From: Nematostella vectensis
Taxonomy: Eukaryota; Cnidaria; Anthozoa; Actiniaria; Edwardsiidae
Direction of reading: 5' to 3'
DNA length: 64,000 bases
Assembly: GCF_932526225.1 (NCBI RefSeq)
Contig: NC_064036.1
Coordinates: 11,649,181-11,713,180, forward strand
This document shows, one piece after another, positions 33,101 through 44,164 of the stretch. The stretch's first letter is position 1, and each line of letters begins with the position of its first letter. The notes under the pieces were generated by a model. That model was not told the origin of the DNA, ran no database searches, and saw only the letters and a program-made list of their open reading frames with translations. A program made the position numbers and the translations under genes.

Positions 33101-36100
33101 CATCGGTATGGCATAGATGACTTGTCATAGAGTCGCTCGCATTTTAATGTGAGTTATGTTCTAAGGCGTACCGTAAACACATCAGCATGGCATAGATGAC
33201 TTGTCATAGTGTCGCTCGCATTGTAATGTGAGTTATGTTCTTAAGTCGTACCGTAAACACATCGGTATGGCATAAATGACTTGTCATAGAGTCGCTCGCA
33301 TTGTAATGTGAGTTATGTTCTTAAGGCGTACCGTAAACACATCGGTATGGCATAAATGACTTGTCATAGAGTCGCTCGCATTGTAATGTGAGTTATGTTC
33401 TTAAGGCGTACCGTAAACACATCGGTATGGCATAAATGACTTGTCATAGAGTCGCTCGCATTGTAATGTGAGTTATGTTCTTAAGGCGTACCGTAAACAC
33501 ATCGGTATGCATAAATGACTTGTCATGGAGTCGCTCGCATTGTAATGTGAGTTATGTTCTTAAGGCGTACCGTAAACACATCGGTACGGCATAAATGACT
33601 TGTCATAGAGTCGCTCGCATTGTCCTCCTCGTGAAGGGCAGGGATGCACAACGCAGGGATCCTGAAAAAAAAAAAAAAAAAAAAAAAAAACAATAGAAAT
33701 TACAGCGAGAAAAGCTAAAGTTACGAAGCCTTTAAGCTTGAGGTATGTACTTGTTTTAGCCAAGTCACCAGGTAACCTGGTCAATCTCTTTATTTAAGGA
33801 TAGTGGAAAGGGTCGCCGACCGGCTCTTGTAGAATGCGTCTTGACGGGCGAATATTTCACGAAATATTGCGAATAATATATCATTTTAAAGCTGAATGAA
33901 TGTATCCTTAAAACCGCTCTCAAATCACTTGACAAAAAGCGGAATAGAATCACTGCCAAGGGCATACAACGAGCCCCCTTACCGAAACACGTTCAAATGG
34001 CATATTTCCACGTTTGAATATGTTCTGATCCCAAAAATATCCATTTTAAAAAATTGCTAGGAAAAATTGTCTGTTCCTTTTTACCAGGAGTGACCATTCA
34101 TTTTAGCAAATGCCAAAATAACCGGTCGGGACGATTATTTTCCCTTGGCATCCGCTGCAGCCGACCCCAAAAATTCCCAGCACAACTTGTTCGACTCCAC
34201 AAATTTGCCAGCAGAACCATCAACTATTTGGATTTTTTTCCCAGCAATAACCGAGGGGTCTAACATCTCCCCAGCCAGCAAAAAAACGGGCTGCGGAACA
34301 GATCCGTTTTTTGCCCTTGCCGTGCAGTGCGACAAAAAAAAGGAATAGAATCTAGTAGAATAATTTATTCCGTTCGATGGCTAAGGACTTTGGCGCATTT
34401 TTAATATTAATAAACAATAAAATTCAATAATCTTAAATTTTTATCTACGGAATTTACTCAAGGATAATAAGCAACCAAAATAACAATCAAAATTGCCTAT
34501 TTTGTATTTTTGAGGCGTAAATGTTCTAGTTTACCGGTTGACGAGTGGAAAATAAAAATAGTCGAGCTAGTCTTGTATTGATTTCGAGTTATCAGAATAA
34601 ATGACTGAAAATTAGGTCCAAATTTAAAGGTTTCGAATTCATCAACTTTCACCTTCAAAAAGGACCAAATAATTAATCGCAAATCGCGTTACCCTACCAT
34701 TAGATGGGCTCCTATGTCATCATGTGATCTATACTAAGGCTTCACCTTAGCAACGGTCTACAAAGTTCCGTCATCAATGAAGGAGCGTGTAAGCCTTAAG
34801 AAACCCCTCTAAGAACCCTCGGGGACGACTCTTTAAAAAAACAGGCAAATCAGTATATATAATTTACCCCTTTATTTTTACCATCTTTATTTTTATATTG
34901 ATTATAGAACGACTCGTGTGTGCAGAAGCAAGCAGATTTCTCCGATGGGAAAATGCTCACATAACAAAAATAAAAAAGCAACAGAAGCTCTGAATTTATT
35001 AGTATTAAAGAAAAATATCAAATTACGCCAATAGAAAAGAAATTATAGATAAAAATATTCAAGAACTCTTTGAAATCGTTTGGTCAATTGTGAACAAGCC
35101 TCGAAAATAGAAAGATATAAGAGCAATCTTGATTAATAAAACGGTGTTGTTAGTCATCTTCGCCTTCTTGATTGAAATGGTCACAGCATTAAACCTTGCT
35201 ATTTGGTGGAAGGTTTGCCTTTATGACAGATCCATATAATATGACTAATTAATGGTTGGCAAGAAACTGAATTTATTAGCATTAAAGAAAAATATCAAAT
35301 TACGCCAATAGAAAAGAAATTATAGATAAAAATAATCAAGAATTGTTTGAAATCGTAAGAAAACCCTTGATCTGAGGTTAAAGAGCCAATTCGAAAGACC
35401 ATAAAAGATTCAATCGGCTTAGTCAATTACAATCGGGAACATCGGTTTTATACTTTTAGCCTGGGCACACTCTATTTGTTATAGAAAAATGTCTTTTTTA
35501 TCAGAACGTTTAGACTGAGATTTCATCAAATTCTAAGAACATACCGAGCTCAAAAACCAGCAAAATATTTTTATTTATCAGAGGGATGCGGAATGTACAA
35601 ATCAATGTGTCCTATTGTTATTTATCATTTTTGTTATTCTCTTTTTGATACTTCATACGTATCATACAGCCGGTGTGTAAAACAAAGTTTTCAACCTTAA
35701 AATTCTCCAAAAATAACAACGGCTCAGCCTCAACTGAAAAAGAGGCATTTCTTGTTTGTTGTGACCTACATCTACTACAAACAAAAACTACAAATGTGAG
35801 TACTCACCGCCCGACTATAGTGACTGAACGAGGCGTTCGCTGCCAAACTGGAATTAAACATATCGGTTGGCAATAACTGACATCTCAGGAACCCTTGGTC
35901 ACTTGGCAGATTTGCTATATTGAATGAAAAGCATTTCAACTCATCCAAGCAGGCGAAAAGGCAATCTCCGTAGCATTTCACGTCAAGAGACTTCAAAATG
36001 GATGAATTCAAAATTTTGCCATAAACGGGAATAAAGTTATCAAAAGAAAAATCAGAGTTTATGTAAGCCGTTTGGTCAATTGTGAACAAGCCTCGAAAAT

Positions 36101-36149
36101 AGAAAGATATAAGAGCAATCTTGATTAATAAAACGGTGTTGTTAGTCAT
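30182..36149 (-). CDS. Secreted PAN + partial EGF + CNTNAP-type fibrinogen-like protein, 344 aa
   Basis: Three exons whose phases fit. Exon 1 (35808-36149) has an ATG, a signal peptide and a PAN/Apple-like domain with CYGDCLFACLDELKCFSFN and a later CQLLP. Exon 2 (33571-33661) is the start of an EGF-like domain (DPCVVHPCPSRGGQC). Exon 3 (30182-30783) has CREI and SGEYTLTL, then VQCDM, CACG, CNCD and FKDLLPVTQLRFGD, the pattern of the fibrinogen-like domain of neurexin IV/CNTNAP proteins; stop TGA at 30182. Such PAN/EGF/fibrinogen-like combinations suggest an extracellular adhesion or matrix role. The EGF domain is cut short: four of six Cys are present, and the expected Y-C-x-C reads YRCVY. 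The last 52 nt of exon 2 and its donor GTACGC are one unit of the minisatellite that fills intron 2. A run of about 27 T precedes the exon 2 acceptor. Confidence 0.8.
31081..33622. repeat. 80-bp minisatellite, about 32 units, containing exon end and splice donor
   Basis: Units of 79-80 bp with landmarks GTGAGTTATGTTCTTAAG, CGTAAACACATCGGTACGG and TCATAGAGTCGCTCGCATTG. Each unit with the CGTACCG form has a 7-bp palindromic stem (CGTACCG/CGGTACG). Read on the minus strand, a unit encodes QCERLYDK, PYRCVY and then the GTACGC donor. The rightmost unit is the real 3' end of exon 2 of the PAN/EGF gene. Some units read CGTCTCG, which destroys the donor GT. Two-unit (160-bp) higher-order alternation is visible at about 32420-32870. 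Confidence 0.95.
34994..35365. repeat. Direct duplications in intron 1 of the PAN/EGF gene
   Basis: A segment of about 85 bp starting AATTTATTAGTATTAAAG is repeated with an offset of about 268 bp. Between the copies, 35078-35270 repeats the 5' end of exon 1 and its upstream flank (36066-36240), including the signal-peptide codons and the ATG. Confidence 0.8.
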
Positions 36150-37779
36150 CTTCGCCTTCTTGGTTACAGCATTAAACCTTGCTATTTGGTGGAAGGTTTG
36201 CCTTTATGACAGATCCATATAATATGACTAATTAATGGTTGGCGAGAAACTTCATTGTTATGCAATAATCACTAACGCCTATATAGCCTTTCTAGAGTAA
36301 GTACGCAGCTGCTTTGTCTCCTATTTTGTTCTACAAAGGATTTCTTTTGTCTCTATTCTTCTCGTTCTTTGTGTCGAGGTGCAGATATTGTTTATTTGCC
36401 CAATCAAATTGCAGCTTGTAAGAGCTGGGTACTGACCCCCTTTCTAAACTGTTATTTTTTTTGACGTAATTGGTGCTCACCAAATCTGCATGTGGTATAA
36501 CACGTATACCATACACTGCAGCCAGCCATTGAACGGGAAATCAAGTAGAGTTGCCCTAAATAAATTTTACTTTTACCGTTATTGTTAACCCGTTTTTACA
36601 GCACCGCAAGATCTAACTCGCATAAAAATGGGGGCAAATCTGATGAACAACAAATTGCATGTATCTAATATTATGTTTCTCAATGATAAAATTAACGTGT
36701 ATATATGTTAAGTTTAGAATATTGCAACCATCATATTTGTATATTTACTGTATGGTGCGTTGGTGATAATTGATGATACCACCTGCGCATGACATTTTTT
36801 CTCGTCTTGTATATTGGGCGCATACTCGCGTATGGCGAAAACAGACACGATCTTTTTTACTGGGATACCTGTGGTAACCCAGTCATAAAATGCAACATGT
36901 TTTTTTTTCTGCTCGCGATATGGCCAAAGTTGCGCAATGACCCAAAAACCTTAGTCGCCATAGTCGATCTCTTCTGCATAATTTAAAACTGTGTCATGGC
37001 CGCCATCTTTGATTTTGAGATTCCAGCTCTCAGATCCATGTTATTTGTGCAGTTGAAGGCCTGATTCGCGATTTTATTACTGCATATATTACCATAGTCT
37101 CAAGTAATTGTGCAAAATTATTTCAAGCTGGATTGATTTCGCTTTTTTTACTCGTGTTTCCAAATGCGGCCCGGTCAAGACGTAATTAAATGTTCTCTGG
37201 ACTCTCACGAATCGACTTGAGGTATTTAACTTTATTACTTAATCTATTTTGAAGAGGATGTATTTTGAAGCTTATTGATGAAAATCGTCTCGTACAAATC
37301 GCTATGTATGAATCCCAAAGAAGTGACTACCTTACATCGCGGCACTTGTCCGACTACCTAGCATAATACAAATTTTGTTTTCTTACTATAAAAAATCTTG
37401 ATCTCTCTCATTGAATGTCATGTTTTTTTTTCACCATGTAGATTTCAATAAAGTAGAGCATATGTGTAAATTGAGACAAGTTCCAACAGAATATCGAGCA
37501 ATTCCCATCAATATTTGGTTTGGTAACTTTTTTAGAGGTAAACATGTCAGTAGGCATGTGTAGTGTAAGATATGTAAAACTATAAAAATTATTTTGGTAT
37601 TTTAGTGTTTACTTATTTTTTTGTTTGTTTGGTATTTTGGTCCTTCCTTTAGATAATTTTTGTTTTCTTCCTAAAATAACTTTATGCCTCATTGAATGTA
37701 ATTTTAATTTTATGGACCATTTTCAATGAAATCTAGAGCATTGTGTTGTCTTTCTTGTGCTGTTAATGATATATATATG

Positions 37780-38575
37780 CTATAACTTCAAGTCTGGATA
37801 TTCTATAGCCCTCTCATTTACTTCAAAATAAAAGTGTTTAAACAATATGATAGCATAAATAGATATTGTTGTTTACTTTGCCCTTACATAAATGAAATAA
37901 TAAATTAAATCTATATTATATTGTTAAAATACAATTTTGCCTCACTTTGGGTGTTAAAATAAATTTACCCCTAAGTGATAGCACATTGAGGGCAGTGAAC
38001 CAAAAAAATGTTTAAGAAATACTAAGCAATTTTCAAACACATTCTCATTTTTCCTGAATTTTATTTTGGTTTTATCTCTGCTGCGGGTAAAGTATTTCTA
38101 AGGTTTTTACATTGCAAAAGATAGGACAATCAGCCCCATCTACTTAAATGGAGCACACCTCAAGTCCACCCAGGTTTCAACATTCAAGATGCATCAGGCT
38201 GACTCCTAAAAAGGGTTCAACAATCTTTTTTACCGGCTAGATTTTGCCGGCTTTGTGGATTTTGATGGGGAAAAAAGCCTGCATACTGAAGATATGAGAA
38301 GGGGATACAGAAAAAAAGAACGGCAAAGACCAGAAAACAGCCGGTCGCTCTACCCTGCCATCCCTACTTCAAGAGATGATGCTTCTTGCCCCAATCAGTG
38401 TTGTGATATGGCATTTACAATAAAAAACAAGATTATACATATATTTTTATTATATCCAAAGGTGGTGGGGAGTAGCATCTTTGTCATACATCTCACAACA
38501 AAGGGCCCAAACAAATTGCAGATATCAGGTATCCCAGTCAACCCTGTGCGAAGGGTCTAGTTTATATATAATTGC
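37780..38575. repeat. Dispersed repeat, copy 1
   Basis: Shares order and sequence with 50440-50995: TGGATATTCTATAGCCCTCT, AATTTACCCCTAAGTGATAG, CACACCTCAAGTCCACCC, CCCCAATCAGTGTTGTGATA and GGTATCCCAGTCAACCCTG. It carries an extra stretch of about 150 bp near 38170-38345. No coding capacity was seen. Confidence 0.75.
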
Positions 38576-38838
38576 AGCCCTTAAATGCTCAATAAAAATA
38601 TGAAGAGACACTCGATGTATCTTGTTTCAATATCGAGAGTTAGCTTACATCGTTACTTATTTGTTGTTTTGCGCACTCTTTTGTGTTGATGATCAGGCGC
38701 GCATATAGCTATCATCCACCGAGAGCGGTGAGATTGTGGGTTTGATTTTTTAGGCCGAGGAAAAGGGGGTTGGGGGGGGGTACTAAGGGGGTTGGGGGGG
38801 ACTAAGGGGCTTGGGGGGGACTAGAGGTTGGTTCTTAC

Positions 38839-39000
38839 TAGGACGCAAGCGTCAGCGCAAACGAAAGAGCAGCACAAGTGAATATCGGGCAAACACAAAC
38901 GAAAGCGCAAGCGCAAGAAAATCAAGCAGTTGCGTTCTCTTGCGCTTTCGCTTGCGTTAGAATCGGACAATTACGTGCTTTGCGCTTGCGTTTACGTCCA
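38839..39000. mobile_element. Inverted-repeat element, GACGCAAGCG ends
   Basis: The left end AGGACGCAAGCGTCAGCGC and right end GCGCTTGCGTTTACGTCC mirror each other. The interior is composed of further CAAACGAAAGCGCAAGCG motifs. Confidence 0.6.
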
Positions 39001-40351
39001 AGTGAGGTCATTATTACTTGCATCCATTTCTAGCTACGCACCTAATGATAATTTTTGTTTTATTGTCCCAGCTCAAGAGACCATGATATAAGAGAACGAA
39101 GCCCTGCGGCCCACGATGTCGTCCATGAAAGCTATTTTTAGATGGCGCGAGCTTGTCAACATATCAATATTTGGGTGACCTTAAAACTCGCTCGGCCAAT
39201 CTCTTGGAGGCCTGGGCCTAAGGGCTTTTCAAGGCTTGTGTGATAAAGATTTGACCAAGCGATAAAGTTTTTTTTGACACATGTTTGCCTCGAGTCTCAA
39301 ATTGACAGGAATCAGCATTTTTCACCATGTTTTCTGGAGATCAGGGAGCGGGAAAACTTTAGCTCTTCTAAATATGGGCATCAATGCCCATATAAGGCAA
39401 TGCATACGAAGGACACTATCCGTGGGGAATATGTTTGATATGATCATAGCATCCATATATGGTTCGTCGCGCCATATTTGGTTATGGGCACCTCGAGCTA
39501 CATCAATTTCACAACAATTTTTTTCCCTCTGCACTTCTTTACTTCGTTCGCTACCTGTTTTCATCCTTTTAGCTGCTCCTCATAGCTCATGATCACAATA
39601 CTACCCGTAGGATGGTGTCCTGGTATCTGTTAAGTTAATGTTAAGTTATCTAAATGCTGTATTAATAATTGAACGGGAAGACGTCGAGGGAGAAGGCGAA
39701 TTTGGAATTCAAGATGCATCAGGCTGACTCCTAAAAAGTTCTTTTTCTCTGCAATTCGGTGAGATAGAATACCTAGGCATTCTCAGAGTCTATGTTATGT
39801 ATTGTAATACAAGAAGGCCTTTATTTTTCTTTGATTTACAATATTTTTAGATAAATGAATTTCAATTCTTCACGCAAATGTTCAGAAATCATGTCACTCA
39901 AGAAACCCTTGTCACTGGTATAAGAATTACTTTATTATAAAGACTTGAAATCTTTTATTTGTCAAATACCTGTCTTAATAACCACAATATCGAAAAAGGA
40001 ATTGGAAGAAAATTGTGTTTTGTAAACACAGATTATGATTGATTGTTGTTTTATAATTTGCGAATCAGCAGTGAAAACGTTTACAGGGGAAGTTGATCCC
40101 CGACCCTAAAATCACGCACTTTATGCGTTTCAATGTCCCAGAAACGGTTGATTGGATCCAGCGTACTCTGAAGATCATTTTCACAACGTTCGTAAAAAAG
40201 GAAGGTATTTTCGGTCAAAAAGATCTCCAAAACATCCTTTGCCGGTTCACATCGCTCAAGATGTGATCGCGCGTAAGACGCGCTTTCTAAAAATAACTTG
40301 TTGTTCTAAAAATAGCTTTCACGGACGTCATCATTGGAACATACCCTAATA

Positions 40352-40575
40352 CTGGGGATTCGTTCTCTTACATTATGGTCTCTTGCCTAGCTGTAATTTT
40401 TCACGCTACGGTCACACAAGCATTTTTTTATGACTTTGTTTCACTGTTTGCATGACCTTGTCGTATCTCCGTGTCGTCCGTGTTCAGGCCAGCAGTTTGT
40501 GTCGGAGCCCCATAAGGGTAAGTAATGCTTGTGTGACCGTAACGTGAAGACCATGATGTAAGAGAACGAATACAA
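40352..40575. mobile_element. Nested inverted-repeat elements
   Basis: The outer arms carry ATTCGTTCTCTTACATTATGG on the left and its near mirror on the right. Inside lies a second pair, ACGGTCACACAAGCATT (about 40416) and its mirror (about 40527). A lone outer-arm copy occurs at about 39072-39095. Confidence 0.65.
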
Positions 40576-41502
40576 TAGAGAAATGGTATATAACCACGGG
40601 GATTAGGATACTTTGTCAGCGATTTCTTAATAAAATAACCAAAATTACCAATTCGCTGAATATTGATTTCAGCGAATAAAATATCTCTAACCCTTGTGCG
40701 AAATGTCTCCTGCCTCCCGATTCAGCGAAATCCTTTTTCGTTATATTTCTATTTCTCTTGTCTAAAAACCCACGCGATCGTTGTTTTCAACTCTCGAAAC
40801 ATTTGAACAGTACTGAGTAACCATAGCCTCTTGAGTGTTCGTGACTAGCCCGAACGCTCTCCGAACCTAACTTCGTATTTAGGTTCTATATAAAATAAGA
40901 AGGGAGTGAAACAACGCTCGATTCCATTGTTCGAAAACCTGCCTAGTTACGGCCAATGTTGTGATGTTGGTGTGAGACATGATTGATGAGTGACAGCTCA
41001 CTTTCTCTTTGAACTTATCGCGCCGCCGACACACAGTGCAGGGATCGGGGCTAATTTTGTCTAGGCGGGAAAAAGCAATGTTTTATCGAAAGATGTTATA
41101 TAACTGCCACATAAATTTGAATTTTTAACCGGAACAACAGAAAATTCTGCAAGTTATCGACAAAGGGCAAAGTGTTTTATTTTTAATGGAGAAGTGGAGA
41201 AGGGGGATAGAGCCATTTCACTTTTTGGATGAAGAAATGCAACGGTCCGTAGAAACATTTTTAAAAATGAACCCTGATCCCTGCACTTGTCGCATGCCCG
41301 GGCGTGTGTCGGCCGGAAGTGTGTGTGTCGCTAAGAAGTGGGAAAACAATCTGGGAAACTCTGTTACAGTCATGGATTGTTTGAATCAAAGAATCTACAA
41401 TTTTCCCTGATTCCGCTGTCGGATTTCGTCTTCAACAAACTGGTTATCACACGGCGGAAGATTTATTACTCGACGTAACCGTTTGACACTGTTGTGTTGC
41501 GA

Positions 41503-41599
41503 TGAAAGATAAAATGTCTTCGAAAGAAAATCGAAAGCCTAAAATAAAGAAAGGAGCCATGTCTAAAGACGACGAAATCGGAGACAATAAAGCAGCAAA
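41503..41599 (+). CDS. Possible first coding exon, Lys-rich
   Basis: An ATG at 41503, with a second at 41515, opens a short Lys/Asp/Ser-rich frame (MSSKENRKPKIKKG, then KDDEIGDNKAAK) that stops at a plausible donor AAA/GTATGA. No downstream partner exon was found before the retroelement at 41.9 kb, so this may be a gene interrupted by that insertion, or chance. Confidence 0.25.
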
Positions 41600-41905
41600 A
41601 GTATGATTATTAATGTTGGTTTCTCGCCGACTTGAAACGAATGAAACGGTACGTTTTCAAATCGTATTTAATTATCGCTTCTTTAATTTAAGATTCGTTA
41701 ATGTTCGGTTTAGATTTTTTAAAATTTAAACTGTAGTCCTCACGTCACGCAATCATGCATAATACAACATCCCTCTTTTAGTTTCATTATCATGTCCATA
41801 AACTTATAACTAACAAACTTGAATTGGAACGGTCTAAACGCTAATTTGCATCCACACTTAATAATCATCATAATCAGGTGTTCAGTGTCACTTGTGAACG
41901 TCCAA

Positions 41906-42548
41906 CTAATAATAAATCATGTCTGGATTATTAGTGGGCTTTAAAAGTCTGCCCGACCTTCTAACTACTGCCTTAGATGGGCTAGGGGAGGGAGACGCAG
42001 CAGGTCCTGGCGATCCTTCTCCTCCTTCGCGTACTGGTGGTCGGTTGGAAGGGCTCGGTAGGGAGCTGGACTCTTCAGACGTCGCCACTGGTTCATGGAC
42101 TAACGCTCTTCTGTTCCTTCTGATCCCTGAGCCATTTTCTGTTACCAGTTGGTAGGATCTCGGGCTTGCAAGTTTCTTCTCTATCTCTCCGTACCTTTGC
42201 TAGTCCCTTATGAACACCTTGTCTCCTTGGTGGAGTGTTGGGAGTTCCACAGCCCTGTGGCGAGAGTTGTAGTCACTGGAGTAGCGCTCTCGATATTCTT
42301 GTTCTCTCTTAAGCAGCTGCTCTTGGTCGATCTTTCGTGGTCTTAGGTTCTCGGGGACTGATGGCAATTTGTTACGCAGTTTCTCTTCGCTCTGGTCTGA
42401 GTTTGGCGCAAGTTTGGCATCTGTTGACCGTTGCTTCTATCTGCTTGGTTATGAGCGGCCACCACACCGAGGAGCTCGCGCGCCCTTGGCACTTGGTAAT
42501 GCCAAGATGGCCTTCATGAATGATCTCCAGCATCTCTAGTTGTATGCT
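41906..42548 (-). pseudogene. Integrase remnant without catalytic core
   Basis: The H-H-C-C zinc-binding part is present (HEGHLG, VWWP and CQTC near 42380-42540). It joins directly, out of frame, to a C-terminal tail that ends at 41906. The several hundred bases that normally carry the D,D-E residues are missing, and an in-frame TAG interrupts the tail after KVFIRD. Confidence 0.75.
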
Positions 42549-44110
42549 TTAGGGGATAACTAGCCTGTGATCATACATCAGGATTCCCCGGTTGACCGTC
42601 AAGTGTTGCTTCTTCTCCCAGTATGCCTTTAGGAGTGGTAGGGATGGCATAATGGGAGGCCATCCCTCTAAGCAGTAGGTCTTCACCTGCTTGCATATGG
42701 CGTCGCAGTCCTGGGCTTCCTGGATGTCTTTGAGGCGCCGTTCCGTTGCAGGTAGAGACTCTAGGACTGATTCGCTGTGTTCTTCTAATTCCTCGATTTG
42801 TTTTAAGTTCTGGGGAGTGGGACTGCTTGTGGGTGCACGAGACAGGGCGTCCGCTGTGTTTTGGTGCACTCCTTGCACGTAGGTGACCTCTGCTGAATAC
42901 CTGGCCATTCGGAGGCGGAACCTCAAAACCCTCGGGGGCAACTTAGAGAGGTCTGTGCTTGAGAAAAGGGGTACCAGTGGGCGTTTCTAGGGTGAATGGT
43001 ATCCCAAGGATGTAGTCTGAGAACTTTTCACATGCCCACGTGGCGGCCAGCGCCTCCTTCTCGATGACTGCGTATCGCTTCTCCGTGTCGTTTAGAGAGC
43101 GTGAAGCGAGGGCGATTGGGCGCTGGTTACCGCTGCTGTCGCTTTGCAGTAAGACTGCTCCAAGCCCGTCCTGGCATGCTTCGTTTGTTTGGATCGTAGT
43201 GTGCCAGCACATCTGTAGAGGTCAGTTTCGTCTTGATCGCCTGAAAGGCCCTTTCCTGAGGCTGATCCCAAAGCCACTGCTGCTCTTTCTTAAGTAGCTG
43301 GCGTAGGGGCTCATTGATGGTTGCTAGGTCGGGTATAAACTTGGCCAGCTGGTTGACCATACCATTGAAACGCTGGAGCTCTGTCACAGTGGTATGTTGG
43401 GGAAAATCTTGGATTGCTTTGGTTTTCTCCGGGTCTGCTTCTACCCCATCCTCCGAGATTACATGCCCGAGGAACTTCATGCGCTGTTTTGAGAACTCAC
43501 ATTTCTCGTTCAATGTGACTCCAACATCCTTGAGCCGCTGTAACACTTTTCGGACACGGCTGCCGGGAAGCTCCTGTGTCGGCCCATGTATGAGGATGTC
43601 ATCCATGTGACAAACTGTGCCATCGAGGCCCTCTAGGATTCGAGACATGGTACGCTGAAAGATCTCAGGGGCTGAGCTGATTCCAAATGGGAGGCGGTTG
43701 AAGCAGTATCTGCCAAATGGTGTGACAAAGGTGGTGAGCAACCGAGACTCCTCGTCGAGGGGTATTTGCCAAAATCCAGAGTTGGCGTCTAGCTTGGTGA
43801 AGACTTTGCTGTCCTTAAGCTTTGCCAAGTTCTCGTCGACACTTGCCATAGGGTGGATCTCTTGTTTTACTGCCTTGTTCAGCGGTGTCAGGTCAACGCA
43901 GATCCTTACATCACCATTGCGCTTGGGAGCGATCACCATGCCTGAGCACCAGTCTGTTGGCTCACTTACTGGAGAGATTACCTTCTGACGAACCATGGCC
44001 AGTAGCTTCTCTTTGACCTTAGGGAGAAGTGGGTGCGGTATACGTCGGGGTGTGTATAGACAAACTGATACTGCGTCCGGTTTCAGAGGTATTTTGTACT
44101 TATCCTTCAT
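42549..44110 (-). pseudogene. Reverse transcriptase and RNase H, frameshifted
   Basis: The RT frame 43127-44110 has motifs LDANSGFWQIPL, FNRLPFGISSAPEIFQ and the active-site box CHMDDILI (MDD instead of the usual Y/F-x-DD), then FLGHVIS. RNase H follows in another frame at 42943-43212 (DGLGAVLLQ, RPIALASRSL, YAVIEKEALA), and the connection to the integrase lies in a third frame at 42549-42941 (GVHQNTADALSRAP). Confidence 0.85.
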
Positions 44111-44164
44111 GAGGCCCAGCCCTTTGAATAACTCGGGGAATTCTGCCTTGAAATTCGGGGCGGT

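Larger units (their letters stand above)
36150..41502. other. Repeat-rich intergenic region
   Basis: No supported gene. It holds a dispersed repeat (about 37780-38575), poly-G tracts near 38765-38820, an inverted-repeat element (38839-39000) and a nested fold-back (about 40352-40575). Open frames at 38255-38560 and 39281-39592 fall in repeats or have no domain. Confidence 0.55.

Noticed and set aside
31081-33622. CRISPR-like array
   Set aside because: Units are contiguous near-identical 80-mers without variable spacers, in an animal-type genome and overlapping an exon end.
38255-38560. 101-codon frame
   Set aside because: Lies within a dispersed repeat also found at about 50.8 kb, where the frame is not kept.
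39281-39592. Frame with a P-loop-like GSGKT
   Set aside because: The rest shows no Walker B or nucleotide-binding fold, the context is repetitive, and the match is probably chance.
41186-41410. Small 74-codon frame with Cys-rich middle
   Set aside because: It overlaps a diverged inverted repeat (GATCCCTGCAC near 41276 and its mirror near 41038), suggesting a transposon end.
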